Shown here piece by piece: positions 54,593 through 63,714 of a stretch of 64,000 nucleotides of DNA. This DNA is from Catenibacillus scindens (lineage in GTDB: Bacteria > Bacillota > Clostridia > Lachnospirales > Lachnospiraceae). Both the position numbers and the translations under genes were made by a program. The notes beneath the pieces were generated by a model. It ran no database searches, was not told the origin of the DNA, and worked only from the letters and a program-made list of their open reading frames with translations. The stretch is from the NCBI RefSeq assembly GCF_014202115.1, contig NZ_JACHFW010000002.1:358318-422317 (forward strand), written 5' to 3'. Each line of letters begins with the position of its first letter. Positions within the stretch are counted from its first letter, which is position 1.

Positions 54593-55948
54593 TCAGGCTT
54601 CATAGCCTTTTTTCCGGATCGTATCAATGATACTGTCCACATATTTTTTGCAAATATCCTCATCCCTGGCTTCAACCATAACCCGGATCAAAGGTTCTGT
54701 ACCGCTGCCCCGCACAAGAATACGTCCATTCTCTCCCAACGCTTCCTCCACGGCCCTGATCTTTCCCACTATATCCGGGTCTGCCAAAACTGTCTCTTTA
54801 TCCATAATCCGGATATTTTCCAGTTTCTGGGGATACTTTTTAAAAGGCTCTGCCAACTGAGAAAGTGACGTGTTTCTTGCCAGCATCACTTCCATGATCT
54901 TAATAGCTGTCAAAATGCCATCGCCGGTTGTGGCGTACTTTTTGAAAATAATATGGCCAGACTGCTCACCGCCAATGCGGTACCCGTTATTTGCCATATT
55001 TTCGTAAACATATTTATCGCCCACAGCCGTTTTTTCATACTCAATGCCAATGGCATCTAAAGCTTTATAAAGTCCAAAATTGGACATAACCGTTGTCACA
55101 ACTTTATTTCCAATCAACTTACCCCGCTCTTTTAAATAGCGCCCATAAATATATATAATCCCGTCGCCGTCTACAATATTCCCCTTTTCATCCACGGCCA
55201 GGCACCGGTCACCGTCGCCGTCAAAGGCAAAGCCCACATCCAAATGATGCTCCACCACAAAACGACACAGGCCCTCCATGTGGGTTGAGCCGCAGTCTTT
55301 ATTAATATTGTTTCCATCGGGATGATCATTAATAACAAATACCTGGGCTCCGAGATTTTCAAAAACTTTTCTTGCAATCATCCATGTGCTTCCGTTGGCA
55401 CAGTCCAGGCCAACCTTCTTGCCTTCGTAGGATTTAAGGGCAAGGGACTGCAAAAAATTCATATACTGGTCACGGCCGTCGGAAAAATCCACAGTGCGTC
55501 CAATATCCGCCCCTTTTGCCAGAGGCACTTCGCCGGCCAGCCCGTCAATGTAAGCTTCCACTTTTAAAAGCGTCTCCTCCTCCATCTTTTCCCCGGAGGC
55601 ATTGATTAATTTTATCCCATTATCATAATAAGGATTATGGCTGGCGGAAATCATAATACCACAATCCATATTCTGTGTGTACACAATATACGCAACAGAT
55701 GGGGTTGTGGTCACATGCATCAGATAAACGTCCGCCCCCGAAGCTGTTATTCCTGACACCAGAGAAAACTCAAACATATAGGAAGACAGCCGCGTATCTT
55801 TGCCAATAAGGATGCGGCACCGCTCTCCTGCCTTTTTATTTCTCCCATAATACCAACCTAAAAAGCGGCCAATCTTAAAAGCATGATCCGCAGTCAGCGT
55901 AACATTAGCTTCGCCTCTGAAACCGTCCGTTCCAAAATACTTTGACAT
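54593..55948 (-). CDS. glmM: Phosphoglucosamine mutase
   Basis: I start at MSKYFGTDGFRGEAN behind GAGGTAAAG; the frame opens ten codons earlier. The 451-residue protein has the phosphoserine loop MISASHNPYYDNGIKL, the metal loop AFDGDGDRCLAVDE, the sugar-binding GGEQSGHIIF and the phosphate-binding RGSGTEPLIRVMVEA. It converts glucosamine-6-phosphate to glucosamine-1-phosphate, the step after GlmS. The order glmM-glmS in one operon concentrates UDP-GlcNAc precursor supply. Confidence 0.97.
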   Translation of the reverse strand: MSKYFGTDGFRGEANVTLTADHAFKIGRFLGWYYGRNKKAGERCRILIGKDTRLSSYMFEFSLVSGITASGADVYLMHVTTTPSVAYIVYTQNMDCGIMISASHNPYYDNGIKLINASGEKMEEETLLKVEAYIDGLAGEVPLAKGADIGRTVDFSDGRDQYMNFLQSLALKSYEGKKVGLDCANGSTWMIARKVFENLGAQVFVINDHPDGNNINKDCGSTHMEGLCRFVVEHHLDVGFAFDGDGDRCLAVDEKGNIVDGDGIIYIYGRYLKERGKLIGNKVVTTVMSNFGLYKALDAIGIEYEKTAVGDKYVYENMANNGYRIGGEQSGHIIFKKYATTGDGILTAIKIMEVMLARNTSLSQLAEPFKKYPQKLENIRIMDKETVLADPDIVGKIRAVEEALGENGRILVRGSGTEPLIRVMVEARDEDICKKYVDSIIDTIRKKGYEA

Positions 55949-55980
55949 TTTCTTTACCTCGCTTTTGTACAAATACACTG

Positions 55981-55997
55981 ACCGGGAAACTCCCGGT
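55981..55997 (-). terminator. Weak hairpin upstream of glmM
   Basis: ACCGGG/CCCGGT stem with a short loop, followed on the minus strand by CAGTGTATTTG. It may end transcription of the gene at 56082-56627, but the T run is poor. Confidence 0.4.
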
Positions 55998-56081
55998 ACT
56001 ATTTTGCTCTAAAATTTTCAGGGCAAAGGCCAGAAACAAAACATCTTCGCTTTGTCTCTGACCTTTAACCTGTAATTCCTT

Positions 56082-56627
56082 TTAAATAGGAAATTCAGCA
56101 AGCGGATCGTCCTCTGACGGATCATTATGGCGCTCACAAATTCTCTGCCATTCATCCATCTTTTCCTCAACAGTCAAGGAGAGGTAATCATAATCATCCT
56201 GCTCAATATTCCCGTGTTTTGCCATACACCGGTAAAACTTTTTAATACTGCCCGCCGCCGATTTAATAGTCTTTGGCGTAGCCCCGGCATATTTCCGGAT
56301 GAAATAGTCTCCCAGAAACATATCAATATTCATTGTACCTTCCTCCATGGGAAGAATATCTTCGTGAAGAAGAAAGTGATTCAGATAAAGATCCACATAA
56401 CTTAAATGCCGGTTAATAACATCATCATCCACGCCGGCCGCTTCCAGGTCATCCTCAAAAATCTCCAGATATTCTGAATTGTCACAGCGTATCTTTTCTG
56501 CCATCTCCTCATCATATTCAAAAACAAACTCTCCATCTTCCGGCTCCCTATCCAGGTCAGCGAAAGTTTTCTTTCCAAAGCTCAATTCCTCATCTTCAAA
56601 TTCGTCATAGTTTTTGTATGTTTTCAT
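56082..56627 (-). CDS. Hypothetical acidic protein
   Basis: I start at the ATG of MKTYKNYDEFEDEEL; a TTG two codons earlier is also possible behind GGGGG. The 181-residue protein is acidic in the first 80 residues. A helical segment follows, DVINRHLSYVDLYLNHFLLH and TIKSAAGSIKKFYRCMAKHG, that resembles the SAM-like core-binding domain of tyrosine recombinases, although no catalytic domain is present. Soluble, no signal peptide. I do not recognise a family, and the neighbours do not suggest a role. Confidence 0.65.
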   Translation of the reverse strand: MKTYKNYDEFEDEELSFGKKTFADLDREPEDGEFVFEYDEEMAEKIRCDNSEYLEIFEDDLEAAGVDDDVINRHLSYVDLYLNHFLLHEDILPMEEGTMNIDMFLGDYFIRKYAGATPKTIKSAAGSIKKFYRCMAKHGNIEQDDYDYLSLTVEEKMDEWQRICERHNDPSEDDPLAEFPI

Positions 56628-56727
56628 TTTCAATCCCCCGTCCGCTCAGATTATGACAATTACAATCCGTATCCGAATTTTACACAACAATTATACATTG
56701 AATATTCAACCTTGTACAGAATAAATT

Positions 56728-57459
56728 TTATAGTGCGCAAAAATCTCCGGCTACATCCATCAAAAATTTTTCCAGAGAAAACTTTTCGAAGACTTTAAGC
56801 TGATCTTCAAGGCATACGCGCTCACCGCGGATTTTCTCACAGGACTCAAGAGCAGCGCTCGACTTCAAATAATCTTTTAGATGCGCCAGCAGCCCCTTCA
56901 TATCACAGGGCAAACATTCCTCAACCTGCCGGCTGCCCGGCTCCGGATCATCTTCCGGAATCTTTGGAAGATCAATAAGGTATCTCCTGTACAAAAAGAG
57001 ATTCAGCCGGGTGTAATCCCCGTACATATACTCCCCTGAAAACAGCCTGGATAGAGGCACCCGCTCGCCACTCTTTTTGATCACCCCATACCGGATATCC
57101 TTGAGTACTCCCGCAGGGCATCCTCCGGCATCCAGAAATTCAATAAGGCCTGGGAAATATTCGTCAAAAAAGCGCTGATCTAAATACAGATGGGCCAAAT
57201 ATCCCAACATTTTCGGATCTCTTACATCCATGCCATACTTTTTTAAAAACAGCTTCCACTGTGGCGTCCGGATCGCATAAATTTCAGCGTCGCTCCTCCA
57301 AAAATGAGAGTAATGCTTACTCATTTTCGGCACAGCATCCGGCAGAAGGCTGCCATACAAAAAACTCTGCCGCCACGACACAGAAAGAGGCTGCCGCCTC
57401 TGCTCAAGCAGCTCCATAATCAATTTTGCTTCCGTCAAATGTATAATATAGCCGGGCAT
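56728..57459 (-). CDS. Zinc-dependent phospholipase C-like hypothetical protein
   Basis: I choose ATG at 57459, nine bases after AAAGGAGG; a TTG at 57465 is too close to the site. The 243-residue protein starts MPGYIIHLTEAKLIMELL and contains FLYGSLLPDAVP and MLGYLAHLYLDQRFFDEYFP. This pattern of an early His, a PD motif and HxxxD is that of the PF00882-like (zinc-dependent phospholipase C) family of cytoplasmic hypothetical proteins in clostridia. No signal peptide is present, unlike true secreted phospholipases. The catalytic role is therefore uncertain. Confidence 0.65.
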   Translation of the reverse strand: MPGYIIHLTEAKLIMELLEQRRQPLSVSWRQSFLYGSLLPDAVPKMSKHYSHFWRSDAEIYAIRTPQWKLFLKKYGMDVRDPKMLGYLAHLYLDQRFFDEYFPGLIEFLDAGGCPAGVLKDIRYGVIKKSGERVPLSRLFSGEYMYGDYTRLNLFLYRRYLIDLPKIPEDDPEPGSRQVEECLPCDMKGLLAHLKDYLKSSAALESCEKIRGERVCLEDQLKVFEKFSLEKFLMDVAGDFCAL

Positions 57460-57475
57460 CCACAACAGCCTCCTT

Positions 57476-58198
57476 TCATCTTTTCCATTTCCAGAATATC
57501 TGTTCCACTCCCTCCTGGGTTTCCTTTAATTCCCGGACACGTTTTGCAAAAATCTCACTGTACATATCTTTTGCGTCTTTACAATGAAAATCGTACATCA
57601 GACGCCCAAGCTCTGTATCATCCTGTATGCTGGAATTGACGTATATAACATAATCGTCAGCATCAAAAGGCTTTCCGCTTTCGTCAATTCTTTTTCGGAT
57701 ATGATAGATCGGATGCCGGCCGCCCAATGGGTCTTTTCCTGTAATAAATATGACATATCTTTCCGGAAGATGGTCAAAATTTTCTCCTACTTCCAAAATA
57801 TTCATATCCATCAGGCTACTGTGATACCTTGCGCGCTTTGGATTGGCGCCCTCATCTTTTTGCTGGATTTCCAGATCATAATAGAGGCCAAGGGAATCTC
57901 TGACCACACAATCCAATATGGCCGACCGCCCCTGCAGATTTTTATAATCTCCCTGAACAACAAATCCCGTTACCTGCAGATCCGGCTTTCCCATGATCAC
58001 CCGGAGGGCATACTCCACACATTCCCGTCGGTCGAAGACCTTCCGCATAAATGTGTCACTCATAATTGTAAAATTCCGAATAATCACTTTGTATCTCTCC
58101 CGACGGGCTTCCAGTGTATTTTCGGCCGCTGCCAAACTCTTTCCCGCCGCTTTATCTTCTGTAAAAATGTCGTTCTCCCGATGTTCCTTAAAATCCAT
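57476..58198 (-). CDS. Rpn-family PD-(D/E)XK nuclease / transposase-like protein
   Basis: The 240-residue protein has the Rpn/PDDEXK_2 pattern: RNFTIMSDTFMRKVF at the start, EYALRVIMGKPDLQV, then the nuclease core LQGRSAILDCVVRD and YYDLEIQQKDEGANPKRARYH with Asp and Glu-x-Gln metal ligands. The C-terminus is YVNSSIQDDTELGRLMYDFH. Rpn proteins promote recombination by DNA cleavage and occur in many copies in gut Firmicutes. A 74-base remnant of a close paralog is at 63332-63405, so this family has been active locally. It starts behind GGAGGTG. Confidence 0.88.
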   Translation of the reverse strand: MDFKEHRENDIFTEDKAAGKSLAAAENTLEARRERYKVIIRNFTIMSDTFMRKVFDRRECVEYALRVIMGKPDLQVTGFVVQGDYKNLQGRSAILDCVVRDSLGLYYDLEIQQKDEGANPKRARYHSSLMDMNILEVGENFDHLPERYVIFITGKDPLGGRHPIYHIRKRIDESGKPFDADDYVIYVNSSIQDDTELGRLMYDFHCKDAKDMYSEIFAKRVRELKETQEGVEQIFWKWKR

Positions 58199-58356
58199 CC
58201 GGGCACCTCCATTCTTACATTTTACTTTATCTTATCACCAGTCGAAAAAAATCACAATGTATCGCAGAAAATTTATAAAAAGTTAATAACCGTTGATCCC
58301 ATGTCATTGGCAAAGTTCCACTCACAGGTTTGCCACGCATTCTCATTTTTCAACAC

Positions 58357-58879
58357 TCATGCTTTCCTCAATTTTATTCGCAAAATCAAAACAACCACAG
58401 CCCAGCCGATAATACCTCCCAGAGTATTGTGAAAAATATCATCAAATTCAAACAGCCCTTTTTTTAAAATAAACTGTAAAATCTCTATGGCTGATGAAAA
58501 GGCAAAATTTACAATTATTTTTTTTCAGCCGTATCCGGGGAATGCTGATTTTCAAAAGGATTCCCACTGGCATAAGCATGATAATGTTCCAAAAATCTTC
58601 TTCCAGGAGAGGCCGGTTCCCATGGAGAATTTCCCAATAAGACCAGAAAGGAACCAGTTGATATTGATAATCCGCTGCAGTTTTCCTGGCAAAAACAGTG
58701 TAGGACAGCACCAGAAGAATATAAAATATCATCACCGCAAAACTGATTCGCCAAGAAAAAGTAATGAAGCCTTTTTTATATAAAAAGAGTCCTGCGCCAT
58801 AGACAGTCAGCGCTGTCAAAAAGGCAAAAATAATACTTTCCAGGCCAAGTACAGGATAAATATTCCAGAAAAAATCCAT
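58357..58879 (-). pseudogene. VanZ family protein, frameshifted at an A8 tract
   Basis: The N-terminal part (MDFFWNIYPVLGLESIIFAF to WNIIMLMPVGILLK and PRIRLKK) and the following frame (VNFAFSSAIEILQFILKKG, FEFDDIFHNTLGGIIGW) together make a complete VanZ-like protein of about 174 residues with four to five membrane helices and the Glu-x2-Gln and Asp-Asp conserved sites. They are separated by a run of eight A (T at 58518-58525); seven A would keep the frame. As written, translation stops after 143 residues, at 58448. The break may be real, phase-variable, or a homopolymer sequencing error. Confidence 0.85.
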
Positions 58880-58891
58880 AAACCTTTAAAC

Positions 58892-60109
58892 CTACACCGG
58901 TTCTCCGAAGGTATCCGGATGTCCCTGATCGAAGGTTTCATTGGCCCACATCACTGTCACAAGATTTTCAGTGTCACTGAGATTAATGATGTTATGGGTA
59001 TAGCCAGGCAGCATATGGACAGCCTCGATTTTTTCGCCGCTGACTTCATATTCCCGTACCGGATAAGGCTGGCCGTTGTCGTCTAAGCCTACCCGGCGCT
59101 CCTGGATCAGCCCGTGGCCGGACACCACAATGAAAAACTCCCACTTGCTGTTATGCCAGTGCTGGCCCTTGGTGATCCCCGGCCTGCTGATATTGACGGA
59201 AAACTGGCCGCAGGATGCTGTCTTTAACAGTTCTGTAAAACTGCCCCGCTCATCCACATTCATCTTTAACGGAAACTTTGTCTGATCTTCCGGCAGATAG
59301 GAAAGGTAAGTGGAATACAGCTTCTTTTCAAAAGAGCCGTCAGGGATCTGAGGCATCATCAGGGAAGATGGCTGAGCCTTAAAGCTCTCTAAAAGATCCA
59401 CAATTTCCCCCAATGTCGCTTTGTGGGTCACGGGGACAAAACAGTATCGTCCCTCTGCCTTTTCCACCGGCGTCAGGCCGTCGTAATCGCAGCGATGCTC
59501 CTTTCCTTCCAGGGCGTCCAGCATTTCCTCCACCAGGTCATCAATGTAGAGAAGCTCCAGCTCCGTAGCCCGGTCATTGACTGTAATCGGCAGGTCATTG
59601 GCCATGTTGTTGCAAAATGTAGCCACCGCCGAATTATAGTTGGGGCGGCACCACTTTCCAAAAAGATTGGGAAAACGGTACACAAGAACCTTGGCCCCGG
59701 TATCTTTGGCGTAATCAAAGAAAAGCTCCTCCCCGGCCAGCTTGCTTTTTCCGTAATCCGACTGGCCGTAACGTCCAATGAGGGTTGCCTGGATAGATGA
59801 AGACAACATGACCGGCGCAGTATTTTTATATTTTTTCAATGTATCCAGAAGGGTCCGGGCAAATCCAAAATTGCCCGCCATAAATTCACTGTTTTCTTTC
59901 GGTCGGTTCACCCCCGCCAGATTAAATACAAAATCCGCGTCCTTACAGTAAACATCCAGCAGAGCCGGATTAGTTTGCAGATCATATTCATACACAGCCT
60001 CAATGGAAAGCTCCGGGCGGGTCCGGTTTTTATTTTCCATAATATTCTTCAAATTGGCCACAAGATTTTTTCCCACAAATCCCCGGGCCCCTGTCACTAA
60101 GATTTTCAT
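58892..60109 (-). CDS. capF: CapF/WbjC-type UDP-2-acetamido-2,6-dideoxy-hexulose reductase
   Basis: I start at MKILVTGARGFVGKNLV behind GAGAGG. The 405-residue protein is bifunctional. An N-terminal SDR domain has TGARGFVG, FNLAGVNRPKENSEF and the active-site YGKSKLAGEE. A C-terminal cupin has RPGITKGQHWHNSKWEFFIVV and HMLPGYTHNIINL, with metal-binding His residues. CapF makes a precursor of UDP-N-acetyl-L-fucosamine for capsule or lipopolysaccharide. It is encoded 17 bases after the CapG-type epimerase gene. No CapE dehydratase lies in the window. Confidence 0.93.
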   Translation of the reverse strand: MKILVTGARGFVGKNLVANLKNIMENKNRTRPELSIEAVYEYDLQTNPALLDVYCKDADFVFNLAGVNRPKENSEFMAGNFGFARTLLDTLKKYKNTAPVMLSSSIQATLIGRYGQSDYGKSKLAGEELFFDYAKDTGAKVLVYRFPNLFGKWCRPNYNSAVATFCNNMANDLPITVNDRATELELLYIDDLVEEMLDALEGKEHRCDYDGLTPVEKAEGRYCFVPVTHKATLGEIVDLLESFKAQPSSLMMPQIPDGSFEKKLYSTYLSYLPEDQTKFPLKMNVDERGSFTELLKTASCGQFSVNISRPGITKGQHWHNSKWEFFIVVSGHGLIQERRVGLDDNGQPYPVREYEVSGEKIEAVHMLPGYTHNIINLSDTENLVTVMWANETFDQGHPDTFGEPV

Positions 60110-60126
60110 TTCAACATTCCTCTCTT

Positions 60127-61296
60127 TTAAAACTTCCGCCATACCATTTTATTGACAACCCCTGTATAGGACTGAATGATCTTCACCACTTTATCGGAAA
60201 CATTTTCATCCTTGTAATCCGGCACAGGCAGGCCATAATCCCCGTTGGCGTTCATCATCACAGCGGTGTCCACTGCCTGCAAAAGGGACGTCTCGTCAAT
60301 TCCCGCCAGAACAAAGCAGCCTTTGTCCAGAGCTTCCGGCCGCTCGGTGCTGGTGCGGATGCACACCGCCGGAAATGGATGTCCTACTGATGTAAAGAAA
60401 GAACTTTCCTCCGGCAATGTCCCGGAATCGGACACTACAGCAAAGGCATTCATCTGAAGACAATTATAGTCGTGGAATCCAAGGGGTTCATGGGCGATCA
60501 CCCGCGGATCAAGGACAAATCCGGACGCCTGGATACGTTTTCGTGAACGGGGATGGCAGGAATAAAGAACAGGCATATCGTACTTTTCAACCATCTTATT
60601 AATGGCATTAAAGAGGCTTAAAAAGTTCTTTTCCGTGTCAATATTCTCCTCCCGGTGGGCGGACAGAAGAATATACCTTCCTTTTTCCAGGCCAAGGCGC
60701 TGATGGATATCCGACGCCTCGATCTTTTCCAGGTTGGCGTGAAGAACTTCCGCCATGGGAGAGCCGGTCACATAGGTCCGCTCCTTGGGTAATCCGCAGT
60801 CTGCCAGATAGCGCCGGGCATGCTCTGAGTAGGCCAGGTTTACGTCAGAAATAATATCTACGATCCGCCGGTTTGTCTCCTCCGGCAGACATTCGTCTTT
60901 ACAGCGGTTGCCCGCCTCCATATGAAAAATGGGAATATGAAGGCGCTTCGCCCCGATCACCGACAGGCAGGAATTGGTATCCCCAAGAACAAGCACCGCG
61001 TCCGGCTGGATTTCCACCATAAGCTGGTAGGACCGGGCAATGATATTTCCCATGGTCTCCCCGAGGTCCTTTCCCACCGCGTCCAGATAAACTTCCGGCG
61101 CCTCCAGCTCCAGGTCATGGAAAAACACGCCGTTAAGATTGTAATCATAGTTTTGGCCAGTGTGGGCCAGGATCGTATCAAAATACTTTCGGCATTTCTT
61201 GATCACTGCCGCCAGCCGTATAATCTCCGGCCGGGTACCCACAATGATCAGCAATTTTAACTTTCCATTATTTTTAAAAGAAACTTTCTCTGACAT
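60127..61296 (-). CDS. capG: UDP-N-acetylglucosamine 2-epimerase family (CapG/WbjD-type)
   Basis: I start at MSEKVSFKNNGKLKLLI, eight bases after GGAGG; a TTG at 61311 overlaps the site. The 389-residue enzyme has GTRPEIIRLAAVIKKC, HTGQNYDYNLNGVFFHDL, VLGDTNSCL, FHMEAGNRCKDECLPEETNR and SDSGTLPEESSF. The family includes non-hydrolysing UDP-GlcNAc 2-epimerases, and its position before capF points to UDP-N-acetyl-L-fucosamine formation. A strong terminator sits immediately upstream of its ribosome binding site, so transcription may begin close by or readthrough may be controlled. Confidence 0.92.
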   Translation of the reverse strand: MSEKVSFKNNGKLKLLIIVGTRPEIIRLAAVIKKCRKYFDTILAHTGQNYDYNLNGVFFHDLELEAPEVYLDAVGKDLGETMGNIIARSYQLMVEIQPDAVLVLGDTNSCLSVIGAKRLHIPIFHMEAGNRCKDECLPEETNRRIVDIISDVNLAYSEHARRYLADCGLPKERTYVTGSPMAEVLHANLEKIEASDIHQRLGLEKGRYILLSAHREENIDTEKNFLSLFNAINKMVEKYDMPVLYSCHPRSRKRIQASGFVLDPRVIAHEPLGFHDYNCLQMNAFAVVSDSGTLPEESSFFTSVGHPFPAVCIRTSTERPEALDKGCFVLAGIDETSLLQAVDTAVMMNANGDYGLPVPDYKDENVSDKVVKIIQSYTGVVNKMVWRKF

Positions 61297-61312
61297 ATAA
61301 TTATCCTCCAAT

Positions 61313-61343
61313 TAAAAAAGAGAACGGGTATTTCCCATTCTCT
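61313..61343 (-). terminator. Strong terminator immediately upstream of capG
   Basis: Stem AGAGAATGGG/CCCGTTCTCT with a five-base loop and a run of six T. It lies only 17 bases ahead of the capG start codon and just after the decayed ATPase fragment. Confidence 0.85.
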
Positions 61344-61350
61344 CATTATT

Positions 61351-61470
61351 TTACATTTTCATAGAACCGAACGTATGGCGGGCAAACTCCATCAGTTCCT
61401 TATTAGGGATAGATACATATCCACTTTCATAATTCAAATAAAGGCCCACAGGACTAATCACGCCTCCGCT
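61351..61470 (-). pseudogene. C-terminal remnant, probably of an AAA-ATPase-like gene
   Basis: The minus strand reads GVISPVGLYLNYESGYVSIP, continuing NKELMEFARHTFGSMKM and a stop at 61351-61353. The segment resembles the IPN-E helical region near the centre or end of AAA-ATPase-like proteins. It begins at the 3' end of the intact ATPase gene, so it is likely a residue from an older copy replaced or joined by recombination. No start codon is available. Confidence 0.4.
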
Positions 61471-61471
61471 T

Positions 61472-63172
61472 TCACGCCGTCACTACCATACACGATTTCT
61501 CCCAAAACGCTATACCGTATTTCATGATTTTTTTCATTCCCCGGCGTTTCAAACCTTCCGCATACTTCTTTTCTTCGATCTGAACCAACGCCTCATCGCA
61601 GGCTTTTTCCAGGTTTCCGTCATCCGCATACTTAATCTCGATCACAATCCCGATCCGTTCCGGCGTCTGAACGGAAATATCGCTGTACCCTTCCCCTGTT
61701 TCCGCGTTAGATTTGACCAGCCAGCTCCCCTGGCTCCTGAGCAGCCCCAGCAGCATCCCATGATAAAAATTTTCTTTCATATTCCTTCGTACTGCCGTGT
61801 CCCGAACGCTGATGGAATCCCAAAGGTAATCGCCAAGCATATTCTGGAGTGTATCTATGTCCCCCGCCGGAAACGCCGCGCAGAAACGGTTGATCCTCTC
61901 TGTGTCTGACCATGTTGTTTCCCGGAACCAATCCTCCACCAGTTCATAGAATAATTTGCGGATCTCACCATTTGGAATCCATAAGCGGAATATATCCGCA
62001 TCAGCCTGATCCAAATGCCTGCCTGTCAGATAGCCTGTGGCATAAAGGACGCTCCACACATTCTCAATACTATCCTCAATATCCCGATACGTCAGTTCCT
62101 GGCTGACCTTTTTCGTGATCTTTCCCCCGTTTAGCAGTTCCTCCACCTCATCTTTCGTGGTCTGATCTGCTTTTTCAAGCAAACGGAGAACGAGGCCATT
62201 CCCACTGGTATTGGCCCAGTAGTTTTTTGGCATGGTCTTTGGATCTGCCAGCAGCTCATCGCAATAATTGATCACATCCCATGGGCAATACACTTCCGTA
62301 TCCCCAAAACGGTATCCGTCGTACCAGTCACGGATCACATCCCTGTAAGAAGACAGGCCATAGAATGTCAACATTTCATCCACATCCGCATTGGTGAAAC
62401 CGAAAAACTCATCATACCGGACATCCGAAATAGTGTGTACCTTCAGGTTGTTGAGGCCAGTGAAAATACTCTCTTTGGAAATTCTCAGGCACCCGGTAAG
62501 CACTGCAAAATACAGGCTGTCATTGGTCTTTAAGGCATTTCCAAGCAGATTGCGGATGAGATTTACCATCTCATGGTAGTATCCGGCCTGGAACGCCTTA
62601 TCAAGAGGCACATCGTACTCATCAATGAGCAAAATGACCTTCTGGCCGTAATGTTTGGACAAAAGCTTTGATAGTGTTTTCAGACTCGCTGCGGCCACTT
62701 TATCTGTCATCGTATAAATTCCGCCCTGGGATGAACCAACCTCTGTCAGCTGTGCATACGCCTGCTTCTCATCACCTGTCAGTTTATCGCTGGAACGTAA
62801 AAAATGAAATCTTCCGGCTTCATCTCCAATCACTGTCTTCAGCGCTGTCAAAGCTGCTTGAAAATCCAATCCATCCACACTTTTCAGGCTGATGGAGATC
62901 ACAGGAAACTTCCCCATGTACTTCTCACACAGCGCCCTTTCCCTCGCAATCTTCAGCCCCGCAAACAGTGCCGGATCTCCTCCGATCTCAAAGAAACATT
63001 TCAGCATACTCATATTCAAGGTCTTCCCAAAGCGCCTTGGACGGGTAAACAGGTTGACTTCTCCCCAGCTTTCCAGCAGCTCCTTAATGAACAGAGTTTT
63101 ATCTACATAATAAAAATCATTAGTTCTGATTTTTTCAAATCCATCAATCCCAATGGGAAGTTTCTTCCTCAC
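61472..63172 (-). CDS. AAA-ATPase-like / PD-(D/E)XK nuclease family protein
   Basis: I start at the GTG giving VRKKLPIGIDGFEKIRTN, behind AAGGAG, since the decayed paralog begins MRKKLPIGSDGFEK at the equivalent place. The 566-residue protein has an N-terminal AAA-ATPase-like domain with P-loop FTRPRRFGKTLNMSM and Walker B VILLIDEYDVPLDKAF, then RDWYDGYRFGDTEVYCPWDV, and a C-terminal PDDEXK_9-type nuclease region with YSDISVQTPERIGIVIEIKY. Such proteins are abundant, multi-copy and variable in gut Firmicutes, with proposed defence or mobile functions, but their activity is not established. Confidence 0.88.
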   Translation of the reverse strand: MRKKLPIGIDGFEKIRTNDFYYVDKTLFIKELLESWGEVNLFTRPRRFGKTLNMSMLKCFFEIGGDPALFAGLKIARERALCEKYMGKFPVISISLKSVDGLDFQAALTALKTVIGDEAGRFHFLRSSDKLTGDEKQAYAQLTEVGSSQGGIYTMTDKVAAASLKTLSKLLSKHYGQKVILLIDEYDVPLDKAFQAGYYHEMVNLIRNLLGNALKTNDSLYFAVLTGCLRISKESIFTGLNNLKVHTISDVRYDEFFGFTNADVDEMLTFYGLSSYRDVIRDWYDGYRFGDTEVYCPWDVINYCDELLADPKTMPKNYWANTSGNGLVLRLLEKADQTTKDEVEELLNGGKITKKVSQELTYRDIEDSIENVWSVLYATGYLTGRHLDQADADIFRLWIPNGEIRKLFYELVEDWFRETTWSDTERINRFCAAFPAGDIDTLQNMLGDYLWDSISVRDTAVRRNMKENFYHGMLLGLLRSQGSWLVKSNAETGEGYSDISVQTPERIGIVIEIKYADDGNLEKACDEALVQIEEKKYAEGLKRRGMKKIMKYGIAFWEKSCMVVTA

Positions 63173-63299
63173 CTTTCCCTCGCTCCTTCCGGCGTCTAAG
63201 AGTCCTTTAACTTTACTCCATATTATCATTAAAGCGGAGCAATTTCAAGCTTCCGGATTTTCAGCGCACACCTCTAATCACCTTGTCTCATCTGCGTAA

Positions 63300-63324
63300 A
63301 TACAAAAGCCGGGAAAAGCCCGGC
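63300..63324 (-). terminator. Terminator after the Rpn remnant
   Basis: GCCGGG/CCCGGC stem (63308-63324) followed on the minus strand by TTTTGTATTT. Confidence 0.6.
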
Positions 63325-63331
63325 ACCCTAT

Positions 63332-63405
63332 GCTTCCGCAAAGATCCCACTGTACATATCCTTTACGTCTTTGCAATGAAAATCGTGCATCAGACGTCCA
63401 AGCCC
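63332..63405 (-). pseudogene. Remnant of an Rpn-family gene
   Basis: The minus strand reads LGRLMHDFHCKDVKDMYSGI, closely matching LGRLMYDFHCKDAKDMYSEI in the intact gene at 57476-58198. Only this C-terminal segment remains. Confidence 0.7.
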
Positions 63406-63407
63406 TT

Positions 63408-63712
63408 TTAGTTATCAGTCAGACCAAGTAGCCAGTCCCTGGCATTGATCCGCCATATTCCATCGTACTGTGCTTCCGGGTCATCATCAAGCGTCAGGAT
63501 CATTTTGGGATAGTGGGTCACCAATCGCAATAAGCGGTCTCAGTTCCCGTTCCAGCGTCTTTTCATCTCGCACGGAAAGAGCGACCTGATAATACCAGAT
63601 TTCCTTACTGTTCTGAACTGCAAAATCAACTTCAAAGGAATCAATCTTCCCCACATATACATCAGACCCCTACATAGCAATTCCAGATACACCATATTTT
63701 CCATAACATGTC
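63408..63712 (-). pseudogene. Remnant of a DUF4143-type ATP-binding protein gene
   Basis: In shifting frames the minus strand encodes MENMVYLELLCRG, DVYVGKIDSFEVDFAVQNSK, EIWYYQVALSVRDEKTLERE, LRPLIAIGD, then PKMILTLDDDPEAQYDGIW and INARDWLLGLTDN with stop at 63408-63410. This is the C-terminal DUF4143 nuclease-like part of AAA+ ATP-binding proteins. At least two frameshifts are present and the ATPase half is absent. Confidence 0.8.
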
Positions 63713-63714
63713 CC

